A DNA stretch of 64,000 nucleotides from Marinobacter sp. F4218 (lineage in GTDB: Bacteria; Pseudomonadota; Gammaproteobacteria; Pseudomonadales; Oleiphilaceae): positions 1,302,001 to 1,366,000 of the forward strand of contig NZ_JAHZIL010000003.1 of the NCBI RefSeq assembly GCF_019443085.1, read 5' to 3'. The notes below the pieces were generated by a model. That model saw only the letters and a list, made by a program, of their open reading frames with translations, was not told where the DNA came from and ran no database searches. Of the stretch, positions 8,157 to 16,635 are shown piece by piece (position 1 is the stretch's first letter; every line of letters begins with the position of its first letter). The translations under genes and the position numbers were made by a program.

Positions 8157-8197
8157 AGTCCCACCCCCGAATTCGGCAATCACCTATCCTGCCTACG

Positions 8198-8233
8198 GTC
8201 ACAGGTATGTTTGGGTTTCCTATACTGGCGGTG
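8198..8233 (+). promoter_or_regulatory. Sigma-70-type promoter for the aminotransferase gene
   Basis: GTCACA (8198-8203), a 17-nt spacer and TATACT (8221-8226) give a good -35/-10 pair. The expected start of transcription is near 8233, 27 nt before the ATG at 8260. Confidence 0.5.
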
Positions 8234-8259
8234 TCATTTCCAAACCACAGACTGGGCCA

Positions 8260-9555
8260 ATGGACATACAATCCGATCACCGCTACGCGATAAACCTGAA
8301 CGTTCGAGGCATCCAACCCTCATCCACCCTGCGCATCAATGAGCTGAGCAACCAGCTCAAGGCCGACGGCAAGGACATCATTAAACTGGGACTTGGACAG
8401 TCTCCGTTTCCGGTGCCTGACCGTGTGGTTGAGGCGTTGAAGGCGCATGCCCACGAGAAGGACTACCTGCCGGTCAAGGGCCTGAAGGGGTTGCGTGAAA
8501 GCATCGCCGGGTACATCAATCGCAGCGAACGCATGCGTTTCACCTGGGAAGACGTGCTCATCGGCCCCGGCTCAAAGGAGCTGTTGTTCCTTCTGCAGCT
8601 GGCGTACTACGGTGACCTGCTGATTCCGCGCCCGAGCTGGGTGTCCTACGCACCGCAAGCGCGGATCATCGGCCGGTCGGTGCACTGGCTGCCCACCCAC
8701 GCCGAAAACAACTGGCAGCTTACCGCCGAGGAACTGGACATCATCTGCCGGGACGATCCCTCCCGGCCGCGCATCCTGATTATGAACTACCCGTCCAACC
8801 CGACAGGCTGCACCTACACCGACGATCAGTTGCTGGCGATTGCCAATGTCGCCCGCAAGTACAAACTGATCCTGCTGTCGGACGAGATTTACGGCGAGGT
8901 CCACTTCGAGGGCAAGCACAAGTCCATTGCCCGCTACTACCCGGAGGGGACCATCATCAGCACGGGCCTGAGCAAGTGGGCCGGTGCCGGCGGCTGGCGT
9001 CTTGGCACGTTCATCTTTCCAACCGAGCTGCGGCCATTGCTGGATGCCATGGCCATCATCGCCAGTGAAACCTTCACCTCCACCAGCGCCCCGATCCAGT
9101 ACGCGGCGATCTCGGCGTTCAATGGCGGCGACGACATCGATGAATACCTGGTGCAGTCCCGCCGGGTGCTCAAGGTCATCGGCGAGTATGTCCACCGGCG
9201 CCTGACCGACATGGGTGCCGTGGCCCAGAAACCCGAAGGGGCGTTCTACCTGTTCCCGGATTTCTCGGCCTTCCGCGACCGGCTTTCGAAACGGGACATC
9301 AAGACCAGCCAGGCGTTCTGTACGTCCCTGCTTGAAAACACCGGGGTGGCCATTCTGCCCGCCAGCGACTTCGGCTTCGTACCGGATCATCTGGGCGCTC
9401 GCCTCGCGTTTGTCGACTTCGACGGTGCCGAGGCCCTGAAGCTGGCGGGCGGCGACTACGCCGATCACGATCTGGGGGATGGGTTCGTCGAGCAGGCCTG
9501 CCCCCGTCTGGTCAAGGCCATGGACAAGATGGAAGCCTGGCTCAGCAGCCTCTGA
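8260..9555 (+). CDS. PLP-dependent aminotransferase, class I/II (fold type I)
   Basis: A 431-residue cytosolic aminotransferase. It has the complete fold-type I set: Asn180-Pro181-Thr-Gly, Asp208 and Tyr211 in LLSDEIYGEV (pyridine nitrogen and hydroxyl), Lys239 in STGLSKWAGAGGWRLG (Schiff base) and Arg247. The N-terminal part carries the usual KLGLGQSPFPVP substrate loop. The sequence most resembles the aspartate/tyrosine-type branch of aminotransferases, but the amino donor and the pathway cannot be fixed from sequence. It is about 30 residues longer than many relatives because of the C-terminus. It is transcribed from its own promoter; the next gene starts 53 nt downstream and may be co-transcribed. 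Confidence 0.88.
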   Translation: MDIQSDHRYAINLNVRGIQPSSTLRINELSNQLKADGKDIIKLGLGQSPFPVPDRVVEALKAHAHEKDYLPVKGLKGLRESIAGYINRSERMRFTWEDVLIGPGSKELLFLLQLAYYGDLLIPRPSWVSYAPQARIIGRSVHWLPTHAENNWQLTAEELDIICRDDPSRPRILIMNYPSNPTGCTYTDDQLLAIANVARKYKLILLSDEIYGEVHFEGKHKSIARYYPEGTIISTGLSKWAGAGGWRLGTFIFPTELRPLLDAMAIIASETFTSTSAPIQYAAISAFNGGDDIDEYLVQSRRVLKVIGEYVHRRLTDMGAVAQKPEGAFYLFPDFSAFRDRLSKRDIKTSQAFCTSLLENTGVAILPASDFGFVPDHLGARLAFVDFDGAEALKLAGGDYADHDLGDGFVEQACPRLVKAMDKMEAWLSSL

Positions 9556-9608
9556 TCGCGACGTGTTAAACTGGCGCCCTCATTCTCCGAGATAGCCATG
9601 GGGGCGCC

Positions 9609-10433
9609 GTGTCCGATACCGTTTCTCTCCAGACGATTACCGACTTTGCCGAACAACTGGCCCGGGAGGCCGGTGAGCTGATCCGGCGGGAGCGGGATGA
9701 AAACACCCTGCGGACGGATTACAAGGCGCAATCGGAACTTGTCACCCACGCCGATGTGATGGCCGACAAGTTTATTACCGGTGCGATCCGCGAGCGCTTC
9801 CCCGACCACCGCATCTTGTCCGAAGAAACCATGCCGGACCTGAGTCAGGCCGAGCAACTGGATACTCCGTTATGGATCGTGGATCCCATCGATGGCACCG
9901 TCAATTATGCCTACGGTCACCCACAGGTTGCAGTCTCCATAGCCTATGCTGAGCAAGGCCGGGTGCGCGCTGGCATTGTCCACGCCCCATTTTCCGACGA
10001 AACCTTTCGGGGCACTGAGGGCGAAGGGGCAACCCTCAACGGCAAGGCGATACGGCACAGCGACGCCCAGGCACCGCGGGATGCCCTGTTCGCCACGGGA
10101 TTCCCGTACACCAAGGACCACCTGGAACCCCTGGTGGCAAGGCTCGACGCCATGATCCGCCAGTGCCGGGACCTGAGGCGAATTGGCTCCGCCGCCCTCG
10201 ACATCTGTTGGGTTGCCTGTGGCCGCCTCGATATCTACTACGAAAACGTCAGTCCTTGGGACTTTGCTGCCGGGCGCCTGATTGCCCTGGAAGCCGGCGC
10301 TACCGCCGGGCACTTCGGGAGCGTACCGGAAGGCTACCCCGCCGACCTCTACGGTCGCGACATTCTGATTTCGGCACCGGCAATCTGGGCACCGGTTCGT
10401 GAGATTCTCCGGAAAGCCTCGGGCTACGATTGA
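9609..10433 (+). CDS. Inositol monophosphatase family protein
   Basis: A 274-residue Mg-dependent phosphatase of the IMPase/SuhB/CysQ superfamily. Metal ligands are Glu72-Glu73 in SEET, Asp92 and Asp95 in the signature WIVDPIDGT, and Asp218 in PWDFAAG. All are present, so it should be active on a small phosphomonoester such as inositol-1-phosphate, histidinol phosphate or PAP; the substrate is not decided by sequence. The start is GTG at 9609, preceded by GGGGGCG; an ATG at 9598 is out of frame. It ends 4 nt from the convergent slmA gene, so the two transcription units meet without a visible terminator. Confidence 0.85.
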   Translation: MSDTVSLQTITDFAEQLAREAGELIRRERDENTLRTDYKAQSELVTHADVMADKFITGAIRERFPDHRILSEETMPDLSQAEQLDTPLWIVDPIDGTVNYAYGHPQVAVSIAYAEQGRVRAGIVHAPFSDETFRGTEGEGATLNGKAIRHSDAQAPRDALFATGFPYTKDHLEPLVARLDAMIRQCRDLRRIGSAALDICWVACGRLDIYYENVSPWDFAAGRLIALEAGATAGHFGSVPEGYPADLYGRDILISAPAIWAPVREILRKASGYD

Positions 10434-10437
10434 CCGT

Positions 10438-11025
10438 TCAGGCCCAAACACCCTCAGCCACCAGGGACCAGCTCTCTTCAAAGTCGGCCGACGGTAGTCG
10501 GGCAAAGGAAGACCGAACGAAACGCTGGACCCGGCCTTCAACGAACACCAGCACGAAATCGGCGCCACGGGCGGCGCTGGTACGAGGGCGAAGGCCCTGG
10601 CGGATTTCCCCTTCCTTGAGTGCCTGACGCACCTGGGTTTCCAGGCGCTCGAAGAACTGGGACGCCCGCTTGCGCAGGGCCTCGTTCTCACCCATCAGGG
10701 CGTCCCCCGTCAGCACACAGCACAGGCCGGAATTGCGCTCAGCAAACACCAGCACCAGATGCACCAACTGCTGCAGGCGCACCCGGACATCCTCCTGCTC
10801 CTGCAGGATCACCTGGCAGCGGGAGAACACCGCCTCCTCGGCAAACTCGATGAGAGCCTCGAACATTTTGCGCTTGCTGGGGAAGTGGCGATAGAGGGCG
10901 GCCTCGGTGACGCCGACGGATTTGGCGAGGCCCGCAGTGGTAATGCGGGCCCCCGGGTCTGTTTCCAGGAGCTCCACGAGGGCGTGAAGGATCGCCTCAC
11001 GGCGACTCGGTTTCTGATCGGTCAT
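10438..11025 (-). CDS. slmA: Nucleoid occlusion factor SlmA (TetR family)
   Basis: A 195-residue TetR-family protein whose N-terminal helix-turn-helix (ITTAGLAKSVGVTEAALYRH, about residues 28-47) and following FPSKRKMFEALIEF closely match SlmA. The C-terminal half keeps the SlmA pattern with FAERNSGLCCVLTGDALMGE and an ending RFVRSSF. SlmA binds sites spread over the chromosome and blocks FtsZ ring assembly over the nucleoid. In enterics slmA follows dut; here it closes the thiamine/lptD run. I chose the ATG at 11025, next to the HTH domain; an ATG at 11070 adds 15 polar residues. Neither has a strong Shine-Dalgarno. A generic TetR repressor is the alternative. Confidence 0.75.
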   Translation of the reverse strand: MTDQKPSRREAILHALVELLETDPGARITTAGLAKSVGVTEAALYRHFPSKRKMFEALIEFAEEAVFSRCQVILQEQEDVRVRLQQLVHLVLVFAERNSGLCCVLTGDALMGENEALRKRASQFFERLETQVRQALKEGEIRQGLRPRTSAARGADFVLVFVEGRVQRFVRSSFARLPSADFEESWSLVAEGVWA

Positions 11026-11115
11026 GACAGGACTGCAGCGCTCTGTTTTGTCGTTATCGGGGCCGGTCATTTGGCGCCAGCCCTCGTTTATTTGTAATGG
11101 GGATTGTGCCCCAGA

Positions 11116-11925
11116 TCAGAAAAAGGTGCCATCAATGGGCGACGATGCACTGGCATACAGCTTCTTGGGCATGCGACCGGCCAGGTAGGCTTCACGGCCA
11201 GCCTCAATCGCCAGACGCATGGCGTTGGCCATCTTGATCGGATCCTTTGCCTGGGCAATGGCGGTATTCATCAACACACCGTCGCACCCCAGCTCCATGG
11301 CAATGGTGGCGTCGGAGGCGGTGCCCACGCCGGCGTCCACCAGCACGGGGACCTTCGCATTTTCGACAATCAGCCGGATGTTATAGCGGTTCTGGATGCC
11401 CAGGCCGGAGCCGATGGGAGCGCCCAGGGGCATGATGGCAACACAGCCCATGTCTTCCAGACGTTCCGCCAGCAGCGGGTCGTCGGAACAATAGACCATC
11501 ACCTTGAAGCCGTCCTTGATCAGCGTCTCCGCCGCGTCCAGGGTTTCGGTCATGTTCGGGTAAAGGGTTTTCTCCTCCCCAAGCACCTCCAGCTTCACGA
11601 GGTCGTGTCCGTCCAGGAGCTCCCGGGCCAGCTTGCAGGTGCGGACCGCGTCTTTGGCGGTGTAGCAACCGGCGGTGTTGGGCAGGATCGTGTAGTGTTC
11701 CGGAGAAATGACATCCAGAAGGTTGGGCTCGTCGGGGTTTTGCCCCAGATTGGTCCGGCGCACGGCCACAGTCACGATCTCGGCACCGCTGGCCTCGATG
11801 GCATGGCCGGTTTCCATCAGGTCTCGGTACTTCCCGGTGCCCACCAGCAAGCGCGATTGGTAAATCCGGCCCGCAATTTCCAGGGGTTTGTCTTCGGGAA
11901 GCAGAATCTCGGGAGTCTCGCTCAT
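11116..11925 (-). CDS. thiG: Thiazole synthase ThiG
   Basis: Forms the thiazole phosphate ring of thiamine from deoxyxylulose phosphate, dehydroglycine and the sulphur carried on ThiS thiocarboxylate. The 269-residue TIM barrel shows [12 protein letters not shown] near the N-terminus, the catalytic Lys111 in LVKLEVLG (Schiff base with the sugar), [10 protein letters not shown], and the phosphate-binding GSGLGIQN and [10 protein letters not shown]. The ATG at 11925 follows an AGGAAGG-type site. thiS lies 39 nt upstream on the same strand, forming a sulphur carrier/synthase pair. The other thiamine genes (thiE, thiD, thiO or thiH, thiC) are not in the window. Confidence 0.96.
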   Translation of the reverse strand: MSETPEILLPEDKPLEIAGRIYQSRLLVGTGKYRDLMETGHAIEASGAEIVTVAVRRTNLGQNPDEPNLLDVISPEHYTILPNTAGCYTAKDAVRTCKLARELLDGHDLVKLEVLGEEKTLYPNMTETLDAAETLIKDGFKVMVYCSDDPLLAERLEDMGCVAIMPLGAPIGSGLGIQNRYNIRLIVENAKVPVLVDAGVGTASDATIAMELGCDGVLMNTAIAQAKDPIKMANAMRLAIEAGREAYLAGRMPKKLYASASSPIDGTFF

Positions 11926-11964
11926 AACCTTCCTGCGGTTGTTAAATTGTCATGGAATAAACGA

Positions 11965-12165
11965 TCAGCCACCACCAATCGCGTGGACCACCTCCACCCG
12001 ATCACCCTCACTGAGAACGAATTCCCCGTGCTGGCTCCGAGGGACAATGTCCTCATTAACCTCTACAGCCAGGCGTTTTCCCGCCAGGGCCATACTCTCG
12101 ACCAGGGTCAGGACGGTAGCGCCGACCGGCAGCTCCATCGCATCGCCATTCACCTCAACTTGCAT
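11965..12165 (-). CDS. thiS: Sulphur carrier protein ThiS
   Basis: A 66-residue ubiquitin-fold protein ending in HAIGGG. The C-terminal Gly-Gly is adenylated by ThiF and turned into the thiocarboxylate that gives sulphur to ThiG. The N-terminal strand MQVEVNG, the central VNEDIVPR and the FVLSEGDRVEVV stretch are all family features. The ATG is at 12165, only 8 nt after the stop of the DUF423 gene, so there is no room for a TPP riboswitch here; any control must come from further upstream in the operon. Confidence 0.95.
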   Translation of the reverse strand: MQVEVNGDAMELPVGATVLTLVESMALAGKRLAVEVNEDIVPRSQHGEFVLSEGDRVEVVHAIGGG

Positions 12166-12173
12166 AGGCCTTC

Positions 12174-12572
12174 TTACCTCTGTTCCTTACCCTGCCCCGA
12201 CCCTGGGCGGCGCAACCCGGCCACCGCCAGCAACGTCCAGGCAACCATGAAACACACACCACCGAGGGGTGTGACAGGACCGATCCAGCGAATATCCGTC
12301 AGCACCAGCGTATAAAGACTGCCACTGAACAACAGTATGCCCGCAAGGAAAAACCCGGCCGCCACAGACAGCAGCCTGCGGTTCAACCCGGCCACCGACA
12401 GTACCGACAACATCACCAGAGCAATGGCGTGGTACATCTGGTAGGTCACGGCGGTCTGAAACACCTCCAGCCCACGTTCACTGACGATACCACGCAGGCC
12501 ATGGGCGCCAAAGGCACCGGCCATCACCCCAACCAGGGCGCAGCAGGCGCCGACAACCAGAGGCAGGCGCAT
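12174..12572 (-). CDS. DUF423 family inner-membrane protein
   Basis: A 132-residue protein with four hydrophobic helices and the family marks GAFGAHGLR near residue 20, YQMYHAIAL, LFSGSLY and a final TPLGG. DUF423 proteins (YgdD in E. coli) are small membrane proteins of unknown function, found in most proteobacteria. I chose the ATG at 12572, preceded by AGGGTG; an upstream GTG at 12611 would run into the apaH coding region. It sits between apaH and thiS, probably only co-transcribed with them. Confidence 0.85.
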   Translation of the reverse strand: MRLPLVVGACCALVGVMAGAFGAHGLRGIVSERGLEVFQTAVTYQMYHAIALVMLSVLSVAGLNRRLLSVAAGFFLAGILLFSGSLYTLVLTDIRWIGPVTPLGGVCFMVAWTLLAVAGLRRPGSGQGKEQR

Positions 12573-12600
12573 GACACCCTGGCACCCCGGATCTACGCGC

Positions 12601-13401
12601 TCAGCAGTCACAGTGGATCTTTTCCCCGGTGTCCAGATTCATCATGGTCAGCAAACCGCCCCAGACACAGCCCGTATCGAGGCCAATAAACTGGTTGCTG
12701 CCGGTCTGGCCCTCAAGCGCCGCCCAGTGTCCAAACACCACCCGGACATCGTCCTCCCGGGGGTACTCAAACCAGGGTTTGTAACCGTTCGGAGCGCTGG
12801 CCGCCGCTTCCTTGGTGGCCAGTTCCAGCGTGCCATCCTGGGCGATGAACCGCATGCGGGTAAAGTAGTTGGTGATCACCCGCCAGCGGTCCATACCACG
12901 GAGATTTTCGTCCCAGCAGTGCGGCTCGTTGCCATACATGTGGGTAAAGTACTCGCCGGCATCGTCACCGCGAATGATAGCCTCCACTTCCCGGGCATAG
13001 GCTTCTGCCTGCCCGGCACTCCAGATGTGGGGCACACCGGCATGGACCATGACCAGATTTCGGGTCCTGTCCCGGACGCACAGGTTCTGCTGTCTCAACC
13101 AGGCAACCAACCGATCATGATCCGGCGCTTCCAGGATATCCGCCAGGGTGTCTTTCCGGCGCGGCGGGTGACCACCCAATGCGACCGCCAGCAGGTGCAG
13201 GTCGTGATTGCCCAGGACCACCACCGCGGAACTGCCCAGACTCTCAATGTAACGCAGGGTTTCCAGCGAGGAGGGTCCACGATTGATCAGGTCTCCTGCG
13301 ACCCACAAACGGTCCCGGGAAGGTGAAAACGAGACCCGCGCCAGGACATCCCGCAACCGGTCGTAACAGCCCTGAATATCGCCAATGGCGTAGTCAGTCA
13401 T
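12601..13401 (-). CDS. apaH: Diadenosine tetraphosphatase ApaH (symmetrical)
   Basis: Hydrolyses Ap4A to two ADP and can remove Np4 caps from RNA. The 266-residue metallophosphatase carries GDIQGC (residues 7-12), GDLINRGP (37-43) and GNHDLHL (64-70), which bind the two metals. The Gln at position 10, where many phosphatases have His, also occurs in pseudomonad ApaH as I recall them, so it is not read as a defect. The start overlaps the rsmA end by 8 bp, showing translational coupling. The usual apaG gene between rsmA and apaH is missing here. Confidence 0.95.
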   Translation of the reverse strand: MTDYAIGDIQGCYDRLRDVLARVSFSPSRDRLWVAGDLINRGPSSLETLRYIESLGSSAVVVLGNHDLHLLAVALGGHPPRRKDTLADILEAPDHDRLVAWLRQQNLCVRDRTRNLVMVHAGVPHIWSAGQAEAYAREVEAIIRGDDAGEYFTHMYGNEPHCWDENLRGMDRWRVITNYFTRMRFIAQDGTLELATKEAAASAPNGYKPWFEYPREDDVRVVFGHWAALEGQTGSNQFIGLDTGCVWGGLLTMMNLDTGEKIHCDC

Positions 13402-14227
13402 TACTTACCTCATGGGAATCGCGCCCATCGGCTTTCTCGTCAGCCAACAGGTCTGCTATCAATACGTAATCGGCAAGGCTGAGGTTTTCCGGACGCAGGC
13501 CGTCGTTGATCCCCAGACTGTGCAACTGCTCAACGGAAATCATCCCGCCCAGCGCCTTGCGAAGCGTCTTTCGACGCGCATTGAACGCGGTCCGGACCAC
13601 GGCCTGCAGGGTTCCCAGATCCTTGGCCGGGTGTGGCAGGGTATCATGGGGCACAAGCCGCACGATGGCGGAGTCCACTTTCGGTGCCGGCCGGAACGCG
13701 CCCGGCCCCACTTCGAACAACGGCTGAACCTTGCAGAAATACTGGGCCATGATCCCCAGCCGGCCATAATTGTTGTCACCCGGAACCGCCGCCAGACGCT
13801 GGACCACTTCCTTCTGCAGCATGAAATGCATGTCCTTTACCACGCCCGACTGCCCAAGCAGATGGAAGATCAAAGGCGTGGAAATGTTGTACGGCAGGTT
13901 GCCGATGATGCGCAGTCGGTTACCTCCCTCAACCAGCTGGCTGAAGTCGAACTTCAGCGCATCCGCCTCGTGGATCCGGAATTCCGGGTAATTGAAAAAC
14001 TTGGTGCGCAGCACCGGAATCAGGTCACGGTCCAGTTCCACCACCTGGAGCCTGGGATTCACCGCGAGGATTTCTTCGGTAATCGCTCCGAGACCCGGCC
14101 CGATCTCGACGATGGCATCATCGGGTTTGGGATTGATGGCGCGAACGATCCGCTCGATCACGCCGGGATCGTGCAGGAAATTCTGGCCAAATCGCTTTCT
14201 GGCCTGGTGGCCGGGTTTGTTACTCAC
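13394..14227 (-). CDS. rsmA: 16S rRNA dimethyladenosine transferase RsmA (KsgA)
   Basis: Dimethylates the two adjacent adenosines in the 3'-terminal hairpin of 16S rRNA during late 30S maturation. The 277-residue enzyme has [11 protein letters not shown] at the N-terminus, the SAM-binding [14 protein letters not shown] (about residues 40-53), and the catalytic NLPYNIS motif that binds the target base. The C-terminal helical domain ends with [13 protein letters not shown]. Four base pairs overlap pdxA and eight overlap apaH, so the three genes are tightly coupled in translation. Length and motifs are normal. Confidence 0.96.
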   Translation of the reverse strand: MSNKPGHQARKRFGQNFLHDPGVIERIVRAINPKPDDAIVEIGPGLGAITEEILAVNPRLQVVELDRDLIPVLRTKFFNYPEFRIHEADALKFDFSQLVEGGNRLRIIGNLPYNISTPLIFHLLGQSGVVKDMHFMLQKEVVQRLAAVPGDNNYGRLGIMAQYFCKVQPLFEVGPGAFRPAPKVDSAIVRLVPHDTLPHPAKDLGTLQAVVRTAFNARRKTLRKALGGMISVEQLHSLGINDGLRPENLSLADYVLIADLLADEKADGRDSHEVSND

Positions 14228-15234
14228 GAGCGTGTCTCTTGGTTAGCGGCTTTCCGACAGCGGGCCATGTGCGCGCCAACCCGGATAGCCGTTTGCAGGC
14301 TACCGGCATCGGCCCGGCCGCTGCCGGCGAGGTCCAGGGCGGTGCCGTGGTCAACGGAGGTGCGAACAATAGGCAACCCCAGGGTAATATTGACTGCGCG
14401 GCCGAAGCCTTGGTATTTGAGCACCGGCAGGCCCTGATCATGGTACATGGCCAGCACCGCGTCGGCGTTGTCCAGCCAGTGCGGGGTAAACAGGGTATCG
14501 GCCGGAAGGGGGCCGGTCAGATGGATTCCCTCACTCCTGAGCTGCTCCAGAGTCGGCTCGATAATCTCGATCTCCTCCCGGCCGAGATGGCCACCCTCCC
14601 CGGCATGGGGATTCAGGCCCGCCACGAGAATGCGGGGGTGCTCAATCCCGAAGAACGCCTTCAGATCAGCGTTGAGAATTCGGGTAACCTGACCCAGTCG
14701 CTCCGGCGTGATGGCCGCGGCAACCTCCTTCAGCGGTAAGTGGGTGGTTACCAGCGCCACTCGCAAAGCCTCCGTGGCGAGCATCATGACCACCCGTTCG
14801 ACGCCACAGAGCTCCTGCAGAAACTCGGTATGGCCGCTGAATGCCATCCCGGCGTCATTGATTACGCCCTTGTGCACCGGGGCGGTCACCATGCCGTCAA
14901 AGTCGCCCCGCAGACACCCCTCGGCAGCCGTTCGAAGCGTATCGAGGACATAGGCGCTGTTAGCCGGGTCAAGCACGCCGGCATCGGAACTGGCACAGCC
15001 CCCGACCTCGAACACCGACAGATGCCCCGGAGCCGTGACCGGGGTCTGGCCCGGCTGCCAGTCGTGCAGTGTCACCTCACGTCCGAGCAGTTGCGCACGA
15101 GCGGCCAGCAGGGCTTTGCTGGCTATCACCACGATGCCGGCCTCCCGGCCTTCCTCTGCCAGTTGCAGGCAAAGTTCCGGGCCAATGCCCGCCGGTTCAC
15201 CGGCCGTCAGCGCAAGGATCGCCGGAGCACTCAT
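14224..15234 (-). CDS. pdxA: 4-hydroxythreonine-4-phosphate dehydrogenase PdxA
   Basis: NAD-dependent oxidation and decarboxylation of 4-phosphohydroxy-L-threonine in the deoxyxylulose-5-phosphate-dependent pathway to pyridoxal phosphate. The 336-residue protein opens with [15 protein letters not shown], has the metal-binding His in [10 protein letters not shown], and the typical [16 protein letters not shown] and [16 protein letters not shown] segments near the C-terminus. It overlaps both surA upstream (4 bp) and rsmA downstream (4 bp), in the conserved lptD-surA-pdxA-rsmA order. Confidence 0.96.
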   Translation of the reverse strand: MSAPAILALTAGEPAGIGPELCLQLAEEGREAGIVVIASKALLAARAQLLGREVTLHDWQPGQTPVTAPGHLSVFEVGGCASSDAGVLDPANSAYVLDTLRTAAEGCLRGDFDGMVTAPVHKGVINDAGMAFSGHTEFLQELCGVERVVMMLATEALRVALVTTHLPLKEVAAAITPERLGQVTRILNADLKAFFGIEHPRILVAGLNPHAGEGGHLGREEIEIIEPTLEQLRSEGIHLTGPLPADTLFTPHWLDNADAVLAMYHDQGLPVLKYQGFGRAVNITLGLPIVRTSVDHGTALDLAGSGRADAGSLQTAIRVGAHMARCRKAANQETRS

Positions 15235-16574
15235 GACTCGCCGTTCGCTTCCGTACCGGTGTCGTCACGGGCGTACTCCCCCTTGAATTCGATAAAGGCC
15301 TCGTCCCGGATCTCCCGCAGCCAGTTCTGTAACTCGGTCTCGAACTTGCGACGGTAGATGGCCTGACGGGCTTCGGCATTTTTGACGTCCCCGCTGATAT
15401 CCTTTTGGCGACGCTCCTCCACCTGCAGGATGTGCCAGCCGAATTGCGAGCGGAACGGTCCCCGGAGTTCACCGAGATTCGCTTCCAGCATGGCCTGCTC
15501 GAACGCCGGAACCATCTGACCCCGGCTGACCCAGCCGAGATTGCCGCCATCGGAACCCGAGACCGGGTCATCCGAAAATTCCCGGGCAAGCTCGGCGAAG
15601 TCTGCGCCTTCCTGAAGCTGCTGGTAAATGTCGCGGATTCTGGCCTCGGCCTGTGCATCCGTCAATGCCTCCGATGGGCGAATCAGGATGTGCCGTACCC
15701 GGTGCTGCTGGATGACCTGTTTCTGTCCGCCACCGCGCTTGTCCATCACCATCACCAGGTGGAAACCGCTGTTGTTTTCAAGCACCGGGGAAGGTTCATC
15801 AACGGCAAGTTGCGGCACCACCGGCGCTACCAGGGAGGGTAACTGGCTTTCCGTACGCCACCCCATGTCACCGCCTTCCAGAGCGTTGCTGGCATCGGAT
15901 TCCGCCACCGCCACTTCCCGGAAATCGCGGCCGTCGACAATCTCCTGCCGCAGGCTTTCCGCCTGCTCGCGGGCCACAGCAACCGACGCCTCGCTGGTCG
16001 GATCCTCGACCTCAATGAAGATGTAGGCGAGGCGATATTCGGCGGTATCACCGCCGCGGGCCTCAACGGCCTGCAGGTAATTTTCGACCTCACGGTCGGT
16101 CACCCGGACCCGGTTGCCCACCTGCCGCTGCTGAACCCGGCTGGTCAGCATTTCATTACGGATCTGTTCCCGCGCCTGGCGGAAACTGACACCCTCGGAC
16201 GCCAGCTGCTGCTCGAACTGGGCCATGGTCATGCCATTGCGCTCGGCGATGTTATCCATGGTCTCGTTCAGCTCGTTGTCGCTGATACGCATGCCCATTT
16301 TCTCAGCCATCTGAAGCTGGATGGATTCGGTAATCAACTGTTCCAGAACCCGGTCCTCAAGAATGGCCCTGGGCGGCAGGCCGGTACCCTGGGCACTCAG
16401 GCGGCCAGTGATGGTATTGATTCGGGCGTCGAGTTCGGTCTGCAGGATGACGTCGTCGTCGACGATCGCAACCACCTGGTCGAGCAATTTGCGCTCCGCC
16501 TGCACCGTCAGTGACAGGGTGACGGCTGCCATCAACAGCAAAGTCTTTACAGCGTGGCGAAGGGTCGCCTTCAT
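15231..16574 (-). CDS. surA: Periplasmic chaperone / peptidyl-prolyl isomerase SurA
   Basis: Escorts outer-membrane porins and LptD through the periplasm to the BAM complex. The 447-residue precursor has a signal peptide (residues 1-26, ending VQA), then an N-terminal chaperone domain beginning [20 protein letters not shown], two parvulin domains (about 170-275 and 280-385) and a C-terminal helix. The second parvulin copy is the better conserved, with [21 protein letters not shown] and FGWHILQV. The ATG at 16574 follows AGAGGTG; a GTG at 16580 would add two residues. It overlaps pdxA by 4 bp and lies 61 nt after lptD, whose product is its best-known client. Confidence 0.96.
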   Translation of the reverse strand: MKATLRHAVKTLLLMAAVTLSLTVQAERKLLDQVVAIVDDDVILQTELDARINTITGRLSAQGTGLPPRAILEDRVLEQLITESIQLQMAEKMGMRISDNELNETMDNIAERNGMTMAQFEQQLASEGVSFRQAREQIRNEMLTSRVQQRQVGNRVRVTDREVENYLQAVEARGGDTAEYRLAYIFIEVEDPTSEASVAVAREQAESLRQEIVDGRDFREVAVAESDASNALEGGDMGWRTESQLPSLVAPVVPQLAVDEPSPVLENNSGFHLVMVMDKRGGGQKQVIQQHRVRHILIRPSEALTDAQAEARIRDIYQQLQEGADFAELAREFSDDPVSGSDGGNLGWVSRGQMVPAFEQAMLEANLGELRGPFRSQFGWHILQVEERRQKDISGDVKNAEARQAIYRRKFETELQNWLREIRDEAFIEFKGEYARDDTGTEANGES

Positions 16575-16635
16575 AAACACCTCTTGGTAGTAAGTGAGCT
16601 GCGGGCACGATATCCGGGCTTAGTCATCATCTGGC

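Noticed and set aside
12166..12173. TPP riboswitch before thiS
   Set aside because: Only 8 nt lie between the DUF423 stop and thiS, and no THI-box-like pattern was seen nearby.
11104..12315. A 403-codon plus-strand frame opposite thiG and thiS
   Set aside because: thiG, thiS and the DUF423 gene on the other strand are certain; the plus frame spans all of them with no family signature.
12601..13401. Loss of an active-site His in ApaH (GDIQG instead of GDxHG)
   Set aside because: To my knowledge Gln occurs at this place in pseudomonad ApaH proteins; all other metal motifs are complete.
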